Origin: Brasenia schreberi
Lineage: Eukaryota; Streptophyta; Magnoliopsida; Nymphaeales; Cabombaceae
Assembly (NCBI GenBank): GCA_036023115.1
Contig: JAYKKT010000089.1
Location: 21,013,001 to 21,077,000, forward strand
DNA length: 64,000 bases
Reading direction: 5' to 3'
This document shows positions 11,080 to 23,165 of the stretch, one piece after another (position 1 is the stretch's first letter; each line of letters starts with the position of its first letter). Below the pieces are notes generated by a model that was not told where the DNA came from, made no database searches, and saw nothing but the letters and a program-made list of their open reading frames with translations. The position numbers were made by a program, and so were the translations under genes.

Positions 11080-12595
11080 TATCCTCGGAAAAGTAGAACC
11101 AATTTGATTCCAATTCACACCGTAAAGAGGCTCTTAAACATATGAAGGGTGGTAAATCGATAGGACCATATAATATTTCTATAGAAGTTTAGAAAATCCT
11201 AAAAGAAATAAGAACCATTTGACTCATAAGACTATTTAATGTAATATGAAAAAACCAAAAGATGCTCAAGGAATAGACAGTGAGTACACTTATACCCATA
11301 TAGAAGAATAAGAGAAACATTCCAAATTATGCGAATTACAAGGGTATCAAGTTAATGAGTCATACTATGAAATTATGGAAAAGAATTATTGAACGTATAA
11401 GATAAGTATCGAGTACGAACCAATTTGGATTCATGCCAGACAGACCTACTGTTGAAACGATTCACCTTTTGAGACCTCTTATGGTACATTTTAGAGAAAA
11501 AAGAAAGACCTTCACATGATATTTATTGATCTACACAAAACATATGATAGGATATCAGGGAGGTTTTTTCGAGAACTTTGGAAAAAAGAGGTATTCTATT
11601 GACATACATAAACCTTATAAAAGACATATACGATAGTGCAAAAATGTGTGAGGACTCATAAGGAATAACAAACTTTTTTGAAGTTAATATTGGGTTACAT
11701 CAAGGATCAACTTTAAGTTCATACTTATTTATAATGGTAATTGATGAGTTAACAAAACATATGAAGTACCTTGATGTATGTTATTTACAGATGACATTAT
11801 GTTAGTTTTAGTGGGGAAGTCTAAGGAAAAAATTAATAGAAAATTAGAATTATGAAGAGAAACATTAAAAAGTAAAGGCTTCTGACTTAGTAGAATAAAG
11901 ATAGAATATATAGAATGTAAGTTTGATCATTTGGTTACTTCAGAGGACATAAATATTAAAATTGGCACACATTGCATCTCCAAAAGGAAAGTTTTAAATA
12001 TCTAGGGTCAATTTTTTATAGTAATAGAAAAATTGATAGAGATGTTATGCATAAAATCAATGTTGGTTGGTTAAATGGAAAGGAGCATTAGGTATTCTTT
12101 GTGATAAGAAGATACCATTAAAGTTAAAAGGTAAATATTATATAGCATCAATTATACCTGCCATGTTTTATGGTTCTGAGTGTTGGGTAGTTAATCATCG
12201 ACATGTACAAAAGATGTTTGTGACAAAAATGAAGATGTTGAGATGGATGAATAGTCATACAAGAAAAGATCATATAAATACTAAGGTTATTAGAAACAAA
12301 TTAGGAGTGACACCAATAGAGTATAAAATGAGATAATATCGTTTAAGATGGTTTGGACATATAGAAAGAAGATCAAAAGAAGAACCTGTAAGAAAGTATG
12401 AAAAACTAGATTTTGAAAGTATTAAAAGAGATAGAGGACGACCACAAAAGTGTTGGAAAGAAACAATAAAGAATGATCTAGCTCATTATGAGTTAACTGC
12501 TAACATGACACATGATAGGGCTCTGTGGAAATAAAGAATCCATTAGGCTGACCCTGTCTAGTATGGGAAAAGGCTTAGTTGTTTGTTGTTTGAGT
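11080..12595 (+). mobile_element. Non-LTR retrotransposon (LINE) RT remnant
   Basis: In broken plus-strand frames the sequence matches plant LINE reverse transcriptases: 'KSIGPYNISIEV' near 11150, 'NYANYKGIKLMSHTMKLW' near 11330, 'NQFGFMPDRPTVETIHLL' near 11425, and the C-terminal region at 12067-12530 with 'IIPAMFYGSECWVVNHRHVQ', 'RMNSHTRKDHI'-like text, 'LRWFGHIERRSKEEPVRK' and 'RGRPQKCWKETIKNDL'. It ends in 'aaaggcttagttgtttgttg', the usual tail of this plant LINE group. Many stops are present (for example after 'CVEDS' near 11660), the 5' end is missing and no endonuclease domain is seen. Confidence 0.88.
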
Positions 12596-12599
12596 ACAA

Positions 12600-13325
12600 A
12601 CACTACAACACACAATGTGAAATCGGGAGGACACTAGGCAATCAACAAGCCAAGATATCCCAATGATGAGTTATTTTAGTATTTTGAAAATAAAGGTAAC
12701 ATAAAAAAATGTAAGCATTGATGATTTTCTAAACTTTATCAAAGCCAAAAATCAAGTGAATATAATTTGTTCAAAAAGATTTAATTTAAAGTTGTTTGAG
12801 ACAAAATGAGGTCAAAACTATCGAAATCAAATCAAAAGACTCATCAAAACTAGAATCTAAGAGGGATACTCCTAACCATGAAAGCAATAACTTAAAGAGA
12901 TCAAGTTGTTAGTGCACAACATGAATGGCACTATATAGATCCTTGCCTTCAGGTCATTTTTAAGAAATACAATCTTATTATTCCCACTAAAACCAACTAT
13001 AAAAATATGAGTCAAGATATTTTTTAAGTTTGAATATTTATTCAATTTGAAGTCTCTATGATGAACATCAATGAGCTAATAGGAATACTCCCTCACATGG
13101 CAAATCACCTATCTAGACCCAATCAGAAGAACTTCAAAAAAATTATTATTTCCCATATAAACCCGATACTCGTCATATTTGTATTATTTCAGATTCATTG
13201 CTCTCTCTTTGCTATTTGAGATATGTCGAGTCACTCTTGAGTTGATTCACCAATCAGTCACTAGGCGGTCTATATAGATGCACTCATAAATGATTAGATT
13301 ATGTCCTACTTCTTTGTGGGGTCAC
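12600..13325. other. Intergenic stretch, nothing recognised
   Basis: AT-rich, with no open frame of note. Since 13330-14110 is a minus-strand copia gag, the part nearest 13325 may be decayed copia protease or integrase, but I could not recognise motifs. Confidence 0.4.
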
Positions 13326-13329
13326 GTCG

Positions 13330-14110
13330 TTAGTTGCTCTTAGTATTGTTCTTCTTGTTGTAGCATCTCCTTTTATAGTGTTTCATCTTGCTACAATTGA
13401 AACACTTTATCTGAGAAGCGGATTCCTGTGATTACTTAAAGTTTTGACTACCCTGCTTGTTATTCTTACCAAATTTCTTATTTGGTTTTTTCTTATTCTA
13501 GTTGCTTTTGAAGTTTGACCCTATATCATCTTAAGCAATTAATAAGTTTTTCCTTTTGTTTTTATTCATATGTTATTTTTCAATTGCTAGTTTTAATGGG
13601 AGTTCAGAGAGGATAAAATCTAGTTCAAGTCTAAGTGATGCAGTTACCATGTTTCAAGAAGGAGTAAACTATTTAGAATTGTGGATATTTACATTGGCTT
13701 GAGGATGACTGACTTTGCCGCAGTTAAGTCTCTAGCTATTAACATCATTTTGTTAACATGTCAACTACATTATCACCTTTTTTTTATTTTATAAGAGTTA
13801 TATTTTTGAAGTTGTAGTTGAACATGCAACTTAGTTGTAGTATCGTATTTTGTGGTCAAAGAATCAAATAATTCTTTAGCAGTCTCAAACTCTTCAAAGA
13901 CCCTAATCAAGTCATCTTCTATGTAGGTTAACAATATGGTCTTAGTTATAGTATTATCACTTAGAAATATCTTATACTTATCTTTTACTTCATCTATTAC
14001 AATTGGAGTAGGGAGTAGAATTGTTTCCCTAAGTACATAATCAACTCCCTAAAGTTAATGCTAGTTAGATTCTTCTATTTCATGTTTGAAAATTTAGGCT
14101 ATTTAATATT
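13330..14110 (-). pseudogene. Ty1/copia gag remnant with CCHC zinc knuckle
   Basis: On the minus strand, 13920-13790 reads 'DDLIRVFEEFETAKELFDSL' and then 'TTKYDTTTKLHVQLQLQKY', the core of the copia-type gag domain. Further on, at about 13400-13340, comes a clean zinc knuckle, 'KCFNCSKMKHYKRRCYNKKN' (C-x2-C-x4-H-x4-C), intact in all four ligands. Stops and frame changes lie between the two, and no pol can be traced to the left. No uninterrupted ORF of useful length exists, so this is a decayed fragment. It is distinct from the Ty3/gypsy pieces elsewhere. Confidence 0.8.
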
Positions 14111-14200
14111 TTCGTCTTTGCCAATTCATAAACAAAAGTTCTAGAAATTATTTTTCTAATGATTTGGCAAAGACAACAAGTAGCAAGTCTGTACATTTTT

Positions 14201-14749
14201 AGATAAAAAGATAAAACATACATCAGATGAATAAAATAAGAAATTTTTTAAAGAATCAATAACAAAAAATAGTCAAACACCTAAACGCAATATCTACAAA
14301 GTCTAAGTATTGAACTATAAATATTTTCATGCGCTATACTGCAATTTATTTAACAGATATGTACCTTTTTGAAAATATCTTTAGATAAAAAGATAAAACA
14401 TACATTAGAGATGAATAAAAATAAGAATTTTTTTAAAGAATCAATAAGAAAAAATAGTCAATCACCTAAACGCAATATCTACAAAGTCTAAGTATTGAAC
14501 TATAAATATTTTCATGCGCTGTACTGCAATTTATTTAACAGACATGTACCTTTTTGAAAATATCTTTAGATAAAAAGATAAAACATACATCAGATGAATA
14601 AAAATAAGAAATTTTTTAAAGAATCAATAACAAAAAATAGTCAAACACCTAAACGCAATATCTACAAAGTCTAAGTATTGAACTATAAATATTTTAATGC
14701 TCTGTATTGTAATTTATTTAACAGACATGTACCTTTTTGAAAATATCGG
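14201..14749. repeat. Three tandem repeats of ~183 bp
   Basis: Copies start at 14201, 14383 and 14568 with the same text ('agataaaaagataaaacatacat'), so the unit is 182-185 bp. Differences are few base changes and small indels. Each copy contains 'caaacacctaaacgcaatatctac' or close variants and 'gtacctttttgaaaatatc'. AT-rich, non-coding. The third copy ends near 14749, where 'gaaaatatcggaaaaactatgg' diverges. The unit size is in the range of plant satellites, but only three copies are here. Confidence 0.9.
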
Positions 14750-17700
14750 AAAAACTATGGAAGACAAAACAATAAAAAAGTTGTTCACAATATTTTTCAA
14801 AAAGTACAAGGGCAAACATGTACTTTACTTAGGTGACATAACTGATAAAATGTCAAACAATGAGGGTCATTTTTGTAAAATCACCTAAATACTAGGTTTT
14901 GTAAACCTTAATATTGACAAAGGACAAATTTGTAAAACTATAGCCTAGTATTTCATGATTTTATAAACTGTCAAGGGGAGAAAAGTCTTTTTCCTTCTAC
15001 AAAGGTAAATCAACCTTTTTATATTAAAATATCTAGACATTACCATAATTTTGCCCTGTGATATTATTTAATTTTTTATTTCATATAGGGGTAAAATGGT
15101 CATTTTACTCAACTATTGGCGGTAACAAGTAAATTGTTGTCTTGTGCAATTTACTGCTCGCGGTTTTGCAAAACTAGCAATTTTGTAGAAACCCTAAAAT
15201 ATTTAAACCGGAGGAGAGAGAGAGGGAGATTGTGAGGGTGGTTTGTCACCGCCAATCTCGCCTCTACTCCTTCTCGACTGTTATAGAGGGAGAGAAATAG
15301 AGAGAGGGAGACCGCTAGGGCGGTTCTGTTACAGGGAGAGGGAGGCCGCCAAGATGATTTTATCGCTACCGTCTTGGTCTCCACCAGTTCTTGTCTTCGG
15401 CCGCTACCTCTAAGCAGTCCCTGCCAATTACTCAGCCTATCCTTCTCTCATCGTTGTCTTTCCTTTCCTCAACAATGTTTATACTGTCTGTACTGTTTCA
15501 GGCTCGCGACCTACCTAAGGCCGCCTGCGTTGGGCAACTACGGTTGCTGTCTGCCTAAAATCCTAGAGACAAAGACCATCTTTTTTCATTTCTCTTATCT
15601 TTTTATAAAAGAAACTTACATTTTTCGGTATGACGTACCTTTATGGAGTCATAGGGGCCTTGACGATGCTCCGATACTTGTGTTGAAGTTGACGATCTTT
15701 TCACATCCATAGAGAGTTCCAGTGAACGCAGCGAAAGTCGTATACCCGTCGATGAGAAGTAAGAAAATAGGAAAGAAAAGAGAAAAGAGGAGGGATACGG
15801 TTACCTGCACAAAGTTTTTCTTAAGAAGATGAGGATGTGATAAAACAATTATATATTTTCTATATTTTATTATATATACTTGACTTTTTCTTCTTTTGAG
15901 TTTTTCTCTCTGGCTTCCGTTGAAGATGCTTAAAACTTTTTCAAAAAAAAAAAGTAGAAACCAGTTTTGAATAAAGTTTATCTTTTTGTAAAAGCAACTC
16001 ATGAAATCCGGGAAGAGGACTCTCCTCCCCACATTTCATGGTTGATATTAGTATTGGGCCGATAGTGGCCACCGACTACCCACATCTCCCACTTGGTTTC
16101 ACTTTGTTTCAATTGTAGAGCTTTGTTATTGCAGGAGCAGGGGTCATGTCTTTGTTTTGGTTTGTGTGCAGTAACTTGTCCAAAAAGTCCATTATGATTG
16201 TATGCATGAGTGTTGTTGCATGAATCTATTTCTTTGAATAATCTTTCACTCATATCAACAATCTCATCTTCTCACTTGTTATGTACCAATTTTGGTAATC
16301 TTTGTGATATCGGTTGCACAGATAAATGAAGACGTGCCAAATTATTGAATTCGGATTAATTTCACTTATTACTTGTCAAGGATTTAAAGGTTTAAGGTCT
16401 GTTTTATGCATTTTTGAATATAGTTATTTCATTCGCATTTTTATATTGGATGCAAATTTCTGGATGTTTACGCTACAGCGGAGCCCAATAACCACAGGGC
16501 ACCAGAGGTTGTTTTTTGCCGAACGCGCGTTTGTCCGACGAGGTCTTAGTTAATGGAGTTGGTATCAAGGTGGCGGAAGTCAATGGAAGCTCTACCAGAT
16601 GCAGCATGAGTGGCTGAGGTGTTGGGAAAGACCTGGTGATGGAGGGTTGGCTTCAGGAGAAGAGCATGGCCGCCTGCAATGGGTTGGTGGTCGCAGACAA
16701 CAATATGGTGGAATGAGGTGGAGGAGAGGTTAATAACTAACAGAGGTGGTTTAGATGCTGGTATTTGAATGGGTAGGATTCAAGCAAACAGCGATGGTTT
16801 TTTAGGCGATGTTAGTTGGAAATTCATTTGATATATAACACTCATTTGAACCATTGAATAGAAAAACGGGTGCCTCGCCCCTTTCCTTCCTTTTTATCTA
16901 ATCCTAATCGACGACCTATGTATATAAAATGAAAAAGAATTCTTTTTATTTTGAAAAATAAAAGAAACAATTTTGCTGACAATTACAAGTTTTTTGTCTG
17001 GTCAGAAGAGCCCTCCAGAGATCCTGGTTTTTCGTGTATCAGTTTCGATATCGTGGAATACGAACAGAGAAGAGAGGGTAGGCTCATTAAGAAAAAGATA
17101 GGGATAGGGCAATCCCCCATAAGTTTTAATTGAGCGTGAGAGCCAAATGAATCGAAAGATTCATGTTCGGTTCGGGAAGAGATGGCGGAAGTTGTTGAAT
17201 TGATGGGAAGATAATCTACTTGGAAAGGCAGATTAACGATGACAGTTAAACGGTAAATTGGCAAGGGTTAAGTAAGCCCGAACTCAGAAGTTTGCTGCCA
17301 CGGTGGTCAGATGGTTCATCGATGGATCAGCCGGTAAGGGATTCAAGTGATCAACAGAACAGGGAAGATGTTCTGCAGCAGACCTTGCAAATCGCAGCAA
17401 CCTCTAGCTGAATATAAGCAGAAGCTGTAAGTGGAAGTTGTTACCCCGAGAAATGAACTCTCACGGGTAGACAGAGGTGCAACGTGCCAGGAGGCGCGGT
17501 TGGGTCTTGAAGTGATCGATGAGTAATGCCAGAAAGCGTGTTTCTTGATCCCATCAAGCCGAATAGCATGGTTTGATTCAGTTCTAACTATTCGGTTCCA
17601 ACCTTTCAGTCTCTTGTTCAAACCGACCCAAACCCAACTACGAAAAGAAAGAACAAAACCAAACTGGACCACCAGTTTTGAGTCGGTTTAGTCGGTCCAA

Positions 17701-18335
17701 TCAGTTTGGAAATGTTCTTTGAACACACGACCTGAATTCTAAGCCGTGTTGAGATCGTGTAATAGTAGCACGTTTATTTGGAAGCTGGGTGGAAGCCATC
17801 ATTCAAGGCCGGTGCTCGAATGGCAGTGGGATTTGGAACGATGTGATTAATCCTTTGGAAGGAGATATCGTTGCAGAAGTGTCAGAAACATCACATAGCA
17901 GGGAACCACAAGATTTGATCCGAGATGTAAGGAGTGAATGGGCTCCCAACAACTACATATGCCAGGTATATTGGCCATCGTGGGTTTTCGCTGCAAGGAG
18001 AAGCCACCGTTTATTGCAAATACATGGTGGTATAATTCTCAATCATTTTTCTGTTCGGGCTATAGAGTCCGCCTAACGGACCCATCTTGGCAATCCGAAA
18101 AAAAAAAACTGAGGACGTGGCAACATACCTGCTACGTGACCCTCGAGCATCGGGAGTGGCAATACTGGCCATCTGGATCAGCAGGTGGAGGTACGTGGCT
18201 GGGATGTTTGATTAGACTGACTCTAACAGGAAGCATCTTTGCTTTGTTTTCTGATCGGCGTTGAAAACGGAGGCCGCTTCTTCTCTCTTCTTCCGGAAGC
18301 AACCGACTCCGATATGCCGGGGTCGGAACTCGTGA
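14750..18335. other. Intergenic stretch upstream of the MTP6-like gene
   Basis: No gene was recognised. 15205-15350 is purine-rich with repeated 'gagagagggaga' and a twice-occurring 'ggcggt' theme. 15140-15220 ends in 'aaaccctaaaatatttaaacc', which could be an LTR or gene leader. 16550-16800 is G-rich on the plus strand with no long frame. 17630-17700 repeats 'agtcggtttagtcggtccaa'. Short ORFs at 15649-16032, 17343-17672 and 17789-18264 show no recognisable family. The promoter of the downstream gene should lie within the last few hundred bases. Confidence 0.4.
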
Positions 18336-18611
18336 TCGCCGCCATGCTGCTTGTCTGCTACAGCCCTTAGCTCTCTCGCCGCCAATCGTACGGTTGTCGA
18401 CCACCATCACACCCTCTTCCTACCGTCCGATGACCAGAATCACTCGAAGATCAGCCGGAGGTGTCACGTTGTCCACTCTCACGCCGTCGACAGTGGGGAG
18501 GGTGTGACGGCGTTCTCCGACGTCGCCCTCGCTGCCGGAAAGGCCATCACGGGATACGTTACCGGGAGTACGGCCATCATCGCCGACGCCGCGCATTCCG
18601 TCTCCGATGTC
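18336..18611 (+). CDS. MTP6-like exon 1 (TM1-TM2)
   Basis: The frame is open from 18336 (after an in-frame TGA at 18333) to the donor gtgagt at 18612. It encodes 'LFLPSDDQNHSKISRR', then 'AFSDVALAAGKAITGYVTGS' and 'TAIIADAAHSVSDV', a textbook CDF TM1-TM2 with the metal-binding His and Asp. No ATG occurs in this frame. The ATGs at 18314 and 18344 are in another frame that stops at TAG 18368-18370, so a single-base frameshift between about 18346 and 18368 would link them. GC-rich, unlike the introns. Confidence 0.8.
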
Positions 18612-19818
18612 GTGAGTTTCCCCCCTGATTTTCTTCCCCCATTTCATTTCGTTTTGTTGCTCGGGGATCAACATTTCGATATTGTGAACAATGGTGTGCA
18701 CTCTGGTTGCAATGCATTAAAGTGGAGAAGAACTCCTCTTTCCACATTGCATCAATGTCAAAAGAGAAGGAGAATGAGACTCTTAAAGAAGTTCAAAAGT
18801 TCAAAAAAAAATAAAAATGAGATAATCACAATTATATTTACGTGAGTTACATCCTCACTGGTACGTTAGTTAATGATACGTCATATGCCTTATAGGTCAC
18901 ATCCTTAATGTTATGTCAATAATCAATTGACAAATTGGCGTGTGTAAAAGACATGGGATAAACTTGATGCGAGGTAAACATGATGGTGAGATTATGACTA
19001 TTAATTTCAAAACCCTTACAAAATTTGATCTCCTTAATCCAAAAGTCAAGAAAAAAGTGCAAAATAGTCGATTCTATATTGCCGTCAATGAGACCGTTAA
19101 CCTTGGAATTTTCCTATCCATTTAGTCCAAAATTAGTTACGATTGAAGTGCATATTAGACTCCAAGGTTTTCGAGCACATAAAATTGCGATCATTCTTGA
19201 AGAAAATGTATTTTCTTTGTCATTCTCTTTTAACTTTGATACAACGAGAACAAACAGGACTTGATGTGCCATCGCTCATCTCTCGAAGAGAAATAACTAT
19301 TTTGACAAAAATAAACCTAAAGAATATTGGAGTTGAGCTCTAATAGGTGGTATGGTTCTTGAGTAATTGGTGTCTTAGAGATCAAATTTAATACCCTTAG
19401 TTGGTGTCCGAGAGATCAAATTTAACACTCTCAAAAGAAAAGAAGGTTATGATAATACTATTGTTCGAGCCATGATAAACACTAACTTTTAGGTTTATTT
19501 GCTGTTACCGGTATCGAGTAAGTTAATGCAATGAATCTTTGGCAAACACCTTCAGAATACAGTGAAGACCCATAGTTCGTGCTACACAAGTAAAATCGAG
19601 TCGTAGACAAATCAATAAAGCAAAGATGATGATGCAAACCCAATTAGCGCTACAATTGGGCTTGCAAGCTCTCTTAAAAACTAAGTTGTTAAAGACTAAC
19701 CCTATTGAAAGAAAAATTGGATGAATCTTGTTTACAATACCACTATATATATACACAATAAAGACATAGCTTATGATATGTTACTAACGAGCATAATTGT
19801 CACTCAAGAAGGTATCAC

Positions 19819-21716
19819 GGTGATATCTATATTGTATGATATACTGTGATATGTATCGTATCGTAGAGCTTCATAATACGAGTGTATCGCATATATAAAG
19901 TTATCGGGTTGTATTATGCGATACAGCCTTTGTCGCACAATACAGCCTAGGACCAAAAACTCACATTTTTGTGGGTTTTTGGTGTTTGTTGGACTCTATT
20001 GAAAGCTTTCAAGGTGGTCTTTGGTGGCTTCCAAGATATTCAAGGCTCTCAAGGTGCTCTATGGTGTTTGTGTAAGGCTTCCTATCCAGGTTGTATATAT
20101 TTTGAGTTTTTTAGAACTTTTTATTTGTATTAGTTGTTTTTTGTGTTATTCTCTTTTTGAATGACAATATATGAGGTTACAAAGTGCGTGAATATAATTT
20201 TTGTTGTATTCGTGAAGTGGGAGACACTATTTTATTTGAGTGTTAAGTGAAGATTGAAGATTTATGAATTGTTTTTATTTTCAGGTGTTTTATTAGATTG
20301 AAGTGTTAAATTGAGATGGCAAGAAGGGGTGTTAGAAACTCCTATTCTCGGTTCGATGATCCGGCATGACAGTGGGGTACACCGGTTAAGAAAAACAGAT
20401 TGAAGATAAAATATTTGTTTTGTGAGAAGGTGGTTAGTGTTGGAATTTCACGATTGAAACATCACATAACAGTGACTAAGAAAAAAGTTGCTCATTTCAC
20501 GGACAAAGTTAGAAAATTGCTAGAAGCCATTAAATGACAATGTCTACAGATGATAGAGAGCATACTTGAGAGGAGAAACCAAAAGGATGATTTAGAGATG
20601 TTTGAGGAAGAGGATGATGATGGTGTTGGATTGAGTGATAGTATTCTTTCTGATGGTAGGATAAAGGTTGGTAGTAGTAATTCTCGACCATCAATCAGGG
20701 GAAAAATGATTGTTAAAGATGTTGTAATTCGAAGTGGTAGAAGAGGAAGAGCTTACTGTGACATACAATCATTTTTTCCTCATACCACTACACATTGTGC
20801 TTAACCCGAGATTCGTGCTATTATGACTTCAGAGCGATTGCATAAGCAAACAGACTTTACAGTGGACAAATGATTTTATGATGCATGTATTTCATTTAAT
20901 GCAGTAAATAATTTTCATTTTCAAGAAATAACAAATGTAATTACTAACATTGGTCGAAGATATAAGATGCTTTCTTGTTAAAAGTTAAGAGAAAAACTAT
21001 TAGATAAGACTGTTCTTGAAGTTCACGAGTATTGTTTCACTTTGAGAGAGTCATGTATGAGTTAGTACTTAAAGATTTAATTTAATATTTTATTTTATTT
21101 AAATTGTTAATATTATTTACTAATTACTTATCTTTCTTTCTTGTAGGTAATTAAAAAAGTTAAATGGGAAAGAAAACCAATTTTATTCAATAAGTTTGAA
21201 TAATTTTGATATATTGGAGTGGATTATGGAAGATAATGAAGCAAATGTATTCCTAACCGAAGAAGACATTGGATGGATTAATTTGGAAGGAGCACAACAA
21301 CAATATAAAGGGGATGAAGATTTTGATTTTGAGGCAAAAGGTGGTGAGGATCTTGAGCAAGCAAGGAGAAGATGAAGATTATTTACTTGATGATCCTGAT
21401 TATAATGTGTAAATATATATTTTTTCAATTATGAAAGTTATATTTTTTCTAAGGATGTCATGTACTGCTTCAAAATATGTAATTCCTTTTTCAATTATTG
21501 AATTGTGAACGATGAATATGTACTATATTTTTAAATTATATGAATTCTTTGTAATTATCATATTTTTTTGTTTTGTTTTGAATTTTTAGATTTTTATCAT
21601 TTTTAGTATTAAATTATAATACAGAGCGATACAATACGATACAATATGATTACGTATCATGTGATGGACCAAAACGGTATACGATATGATACACATCGAA
21701 CAACACTGATATCACC
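19819..21716 (+). mobile_element. hAT-family transposon remnant in intron 1
   Basis: Inside intron 1. At about 20316 a frame opens 'MARRGVRNSYSRFDDPA', then 'KKNRLKIKYLFCEKVVSVG', 'ISRLKHHI' and 'VTKKKVAHFTDKVRKLLEAI', the BED-type zinc-finger start of plant hAT transposases (Cys and His ligands partly lost). 20550-20804 continues into the acidic linker and the start of the DUF659-like region ('YDACISFNAVNNFHFQEI' at 20880). At 21220-21300 'EEDIGWINLEGA' resembles the transposase C-terminal end. The dimerisation region between is missing and stops interrupt the frame. Candidate 9-bp terminal inverted repeats are ggtgatatc (19819-19827) and gatatcacc (21708-21716), each beside 'gatac/gtatc'-rich sequence. 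No convincing 8-bp target duplication was seen. Confidence 0.75.
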
Positions 21717-22382
21717 AAAGGTGAGTGTTAATGCCATAACATGGATGCAAAATGCTCAAGAGTTACATCCATTTCATGTGGTACTAATGAACACATTATC
21801 ACTAAAGTAAATTGGTCTTACTCCAAAATTCTCAAGAGTTACAACCACTACATGTGTTACTAATGAAAACAATTATCACTAGAAAAGGTCGCTCTTAATG
21901 CCACAACATGATTGGAAAAGATTCCATAATTGTATGTGCTACTAATGAGTACGATTATAACTTAATATTGTGTTATTAATGCAATAAGCATTACACTCAA
22001 AATGCTAATGAGTTTTAGCCACTACATGTACTATTAATAAAGCACAATTATCACTTAAATAGCTATTAATGCCATAACATGACTGCACATCACCTTCAGC
22101 AAATATATATTTTGATATTTTGAAAATACACCCAACGCACAACTAAAAATGGGTTAAAACATAATAGCCATGAGTTGGACCGGAAAGAAATACTACAAAG
22201 ATGATCGTGGTGGTGATGGCAACCATGGGAATTAATTATATTGATTATTGTATTAAGATGTTTCAATATGTGAGCACCTGGATCTTGTGAAAACAAATCT
22301 TGTGAAAACAGGTACAGACAATAACTATAACTAGGTTCAAGAGAGAGCATAAAAGAAAGAGAAATGTAGAAGTGGGTCTCTT
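21717..22382. repeat. Intron 1 spacer with diffuse ~70-bp repetition
   Basis: Recurring phrases such as 'aatgccataacatg', 'ccactacatgtg(c/t)tact' and 'aatgagtacgattatcact' appear four to five times between 21720 and 22090 at irregular spacing near 65-80 bp, suggesting a decayed tandem repeat. No coding content. Confidence 0.5.
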
Positions 22383-22389
22383 ATATATG

Positions 22390-22467
<78 letters not shown>
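22383..22467. repeat. (TA)n(TG)n microsatellite
   Basis: About 15 TA units followed by about 27 TG units in an uninterrupted compound microsatellite. The Thr/His-rich ORF reading through it on the minus strand is an artefact. Confidence 0.97.
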
Positions 22468-22468
<1 letters not shown>

Positions 22469-22859
22469 ATGCCGGGAGAGAGAAGTTAAATAAAGTGAAA
22501 TATGAGAAGTACATTAAGGGTCGATCAACGGCACAGTTGGAGTAGCACGCGGACTATGGCTTGAATCTGTGGTGTTTCACCTAGGGATAACAATAGGGTC
22601 GGGTGGATTTTCATCCTTCTCACACTTGTGCTCACCCTGCACTAGAAACTTGCTACTAGACTCTTCCAGCCCACTCACTTTGGTATAACCTGTCCTATCC
22701 CATTTAAACGTATACAAATAATTTTTAAAGAAAAAATAATAAATATCTATATTTTACATGAAACATAAAACATACACTATAATATTCCATATCATTAAAT
22801 TAAAAGTGATTATATATACATTTACATTTATATTCAATATATATGTATAAAATATACTG

Positions 22860-23165
22860 ATGAAGAATATATGTATCTATTGTTTTTAGTGTTAGTTTTG
22901 TAATTTGTGATATTTTGGTATTATTGTAATTGTCCATAGTACTAAGGGCATTTTGATTATTTTATGTTTAACAACTCATTATATAAGGATTGGACATCTT
23001 TTATTAGGGTTAAGAGACTAAGATTAAGAAAGAGAGAGAGAGGGGGCGGTCTCCATTGGAGGGCTTGCCCCCTCCTTCGATCTCAACATTTTATCTTCAC
23101 TTGTTTTTCTCGCTTTGTGATATTCGATCTTCTGTTACAATATCCACATTTTTTAAGTTAGAGCC
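22860..23165 (+). mobile_element. Left LTR of a short non-autonomous retroelement
   Basis: About 300 bp, matching 24604-24897 in the same orientation at roughly 90% by eye. Both start at 'gaatatatgtatct', contain 'attatataagg' (TATA box), 'cttttattagggttaa' and a GA run, and end near 'ttcgatcttctgtt(a/g)'. After the left LTR comes 'ttaagttagagccttt', a decayed form of the plant initiator-Met primer-binding site (tggtatcagagcc). Confidence 0.8.

Noticed and set aside
22263..22514. His/Thr-rich ORF reading 'THTHTHTH'
   Set aside because: It is the translation of a (TA)n(TG)n microsatellite.
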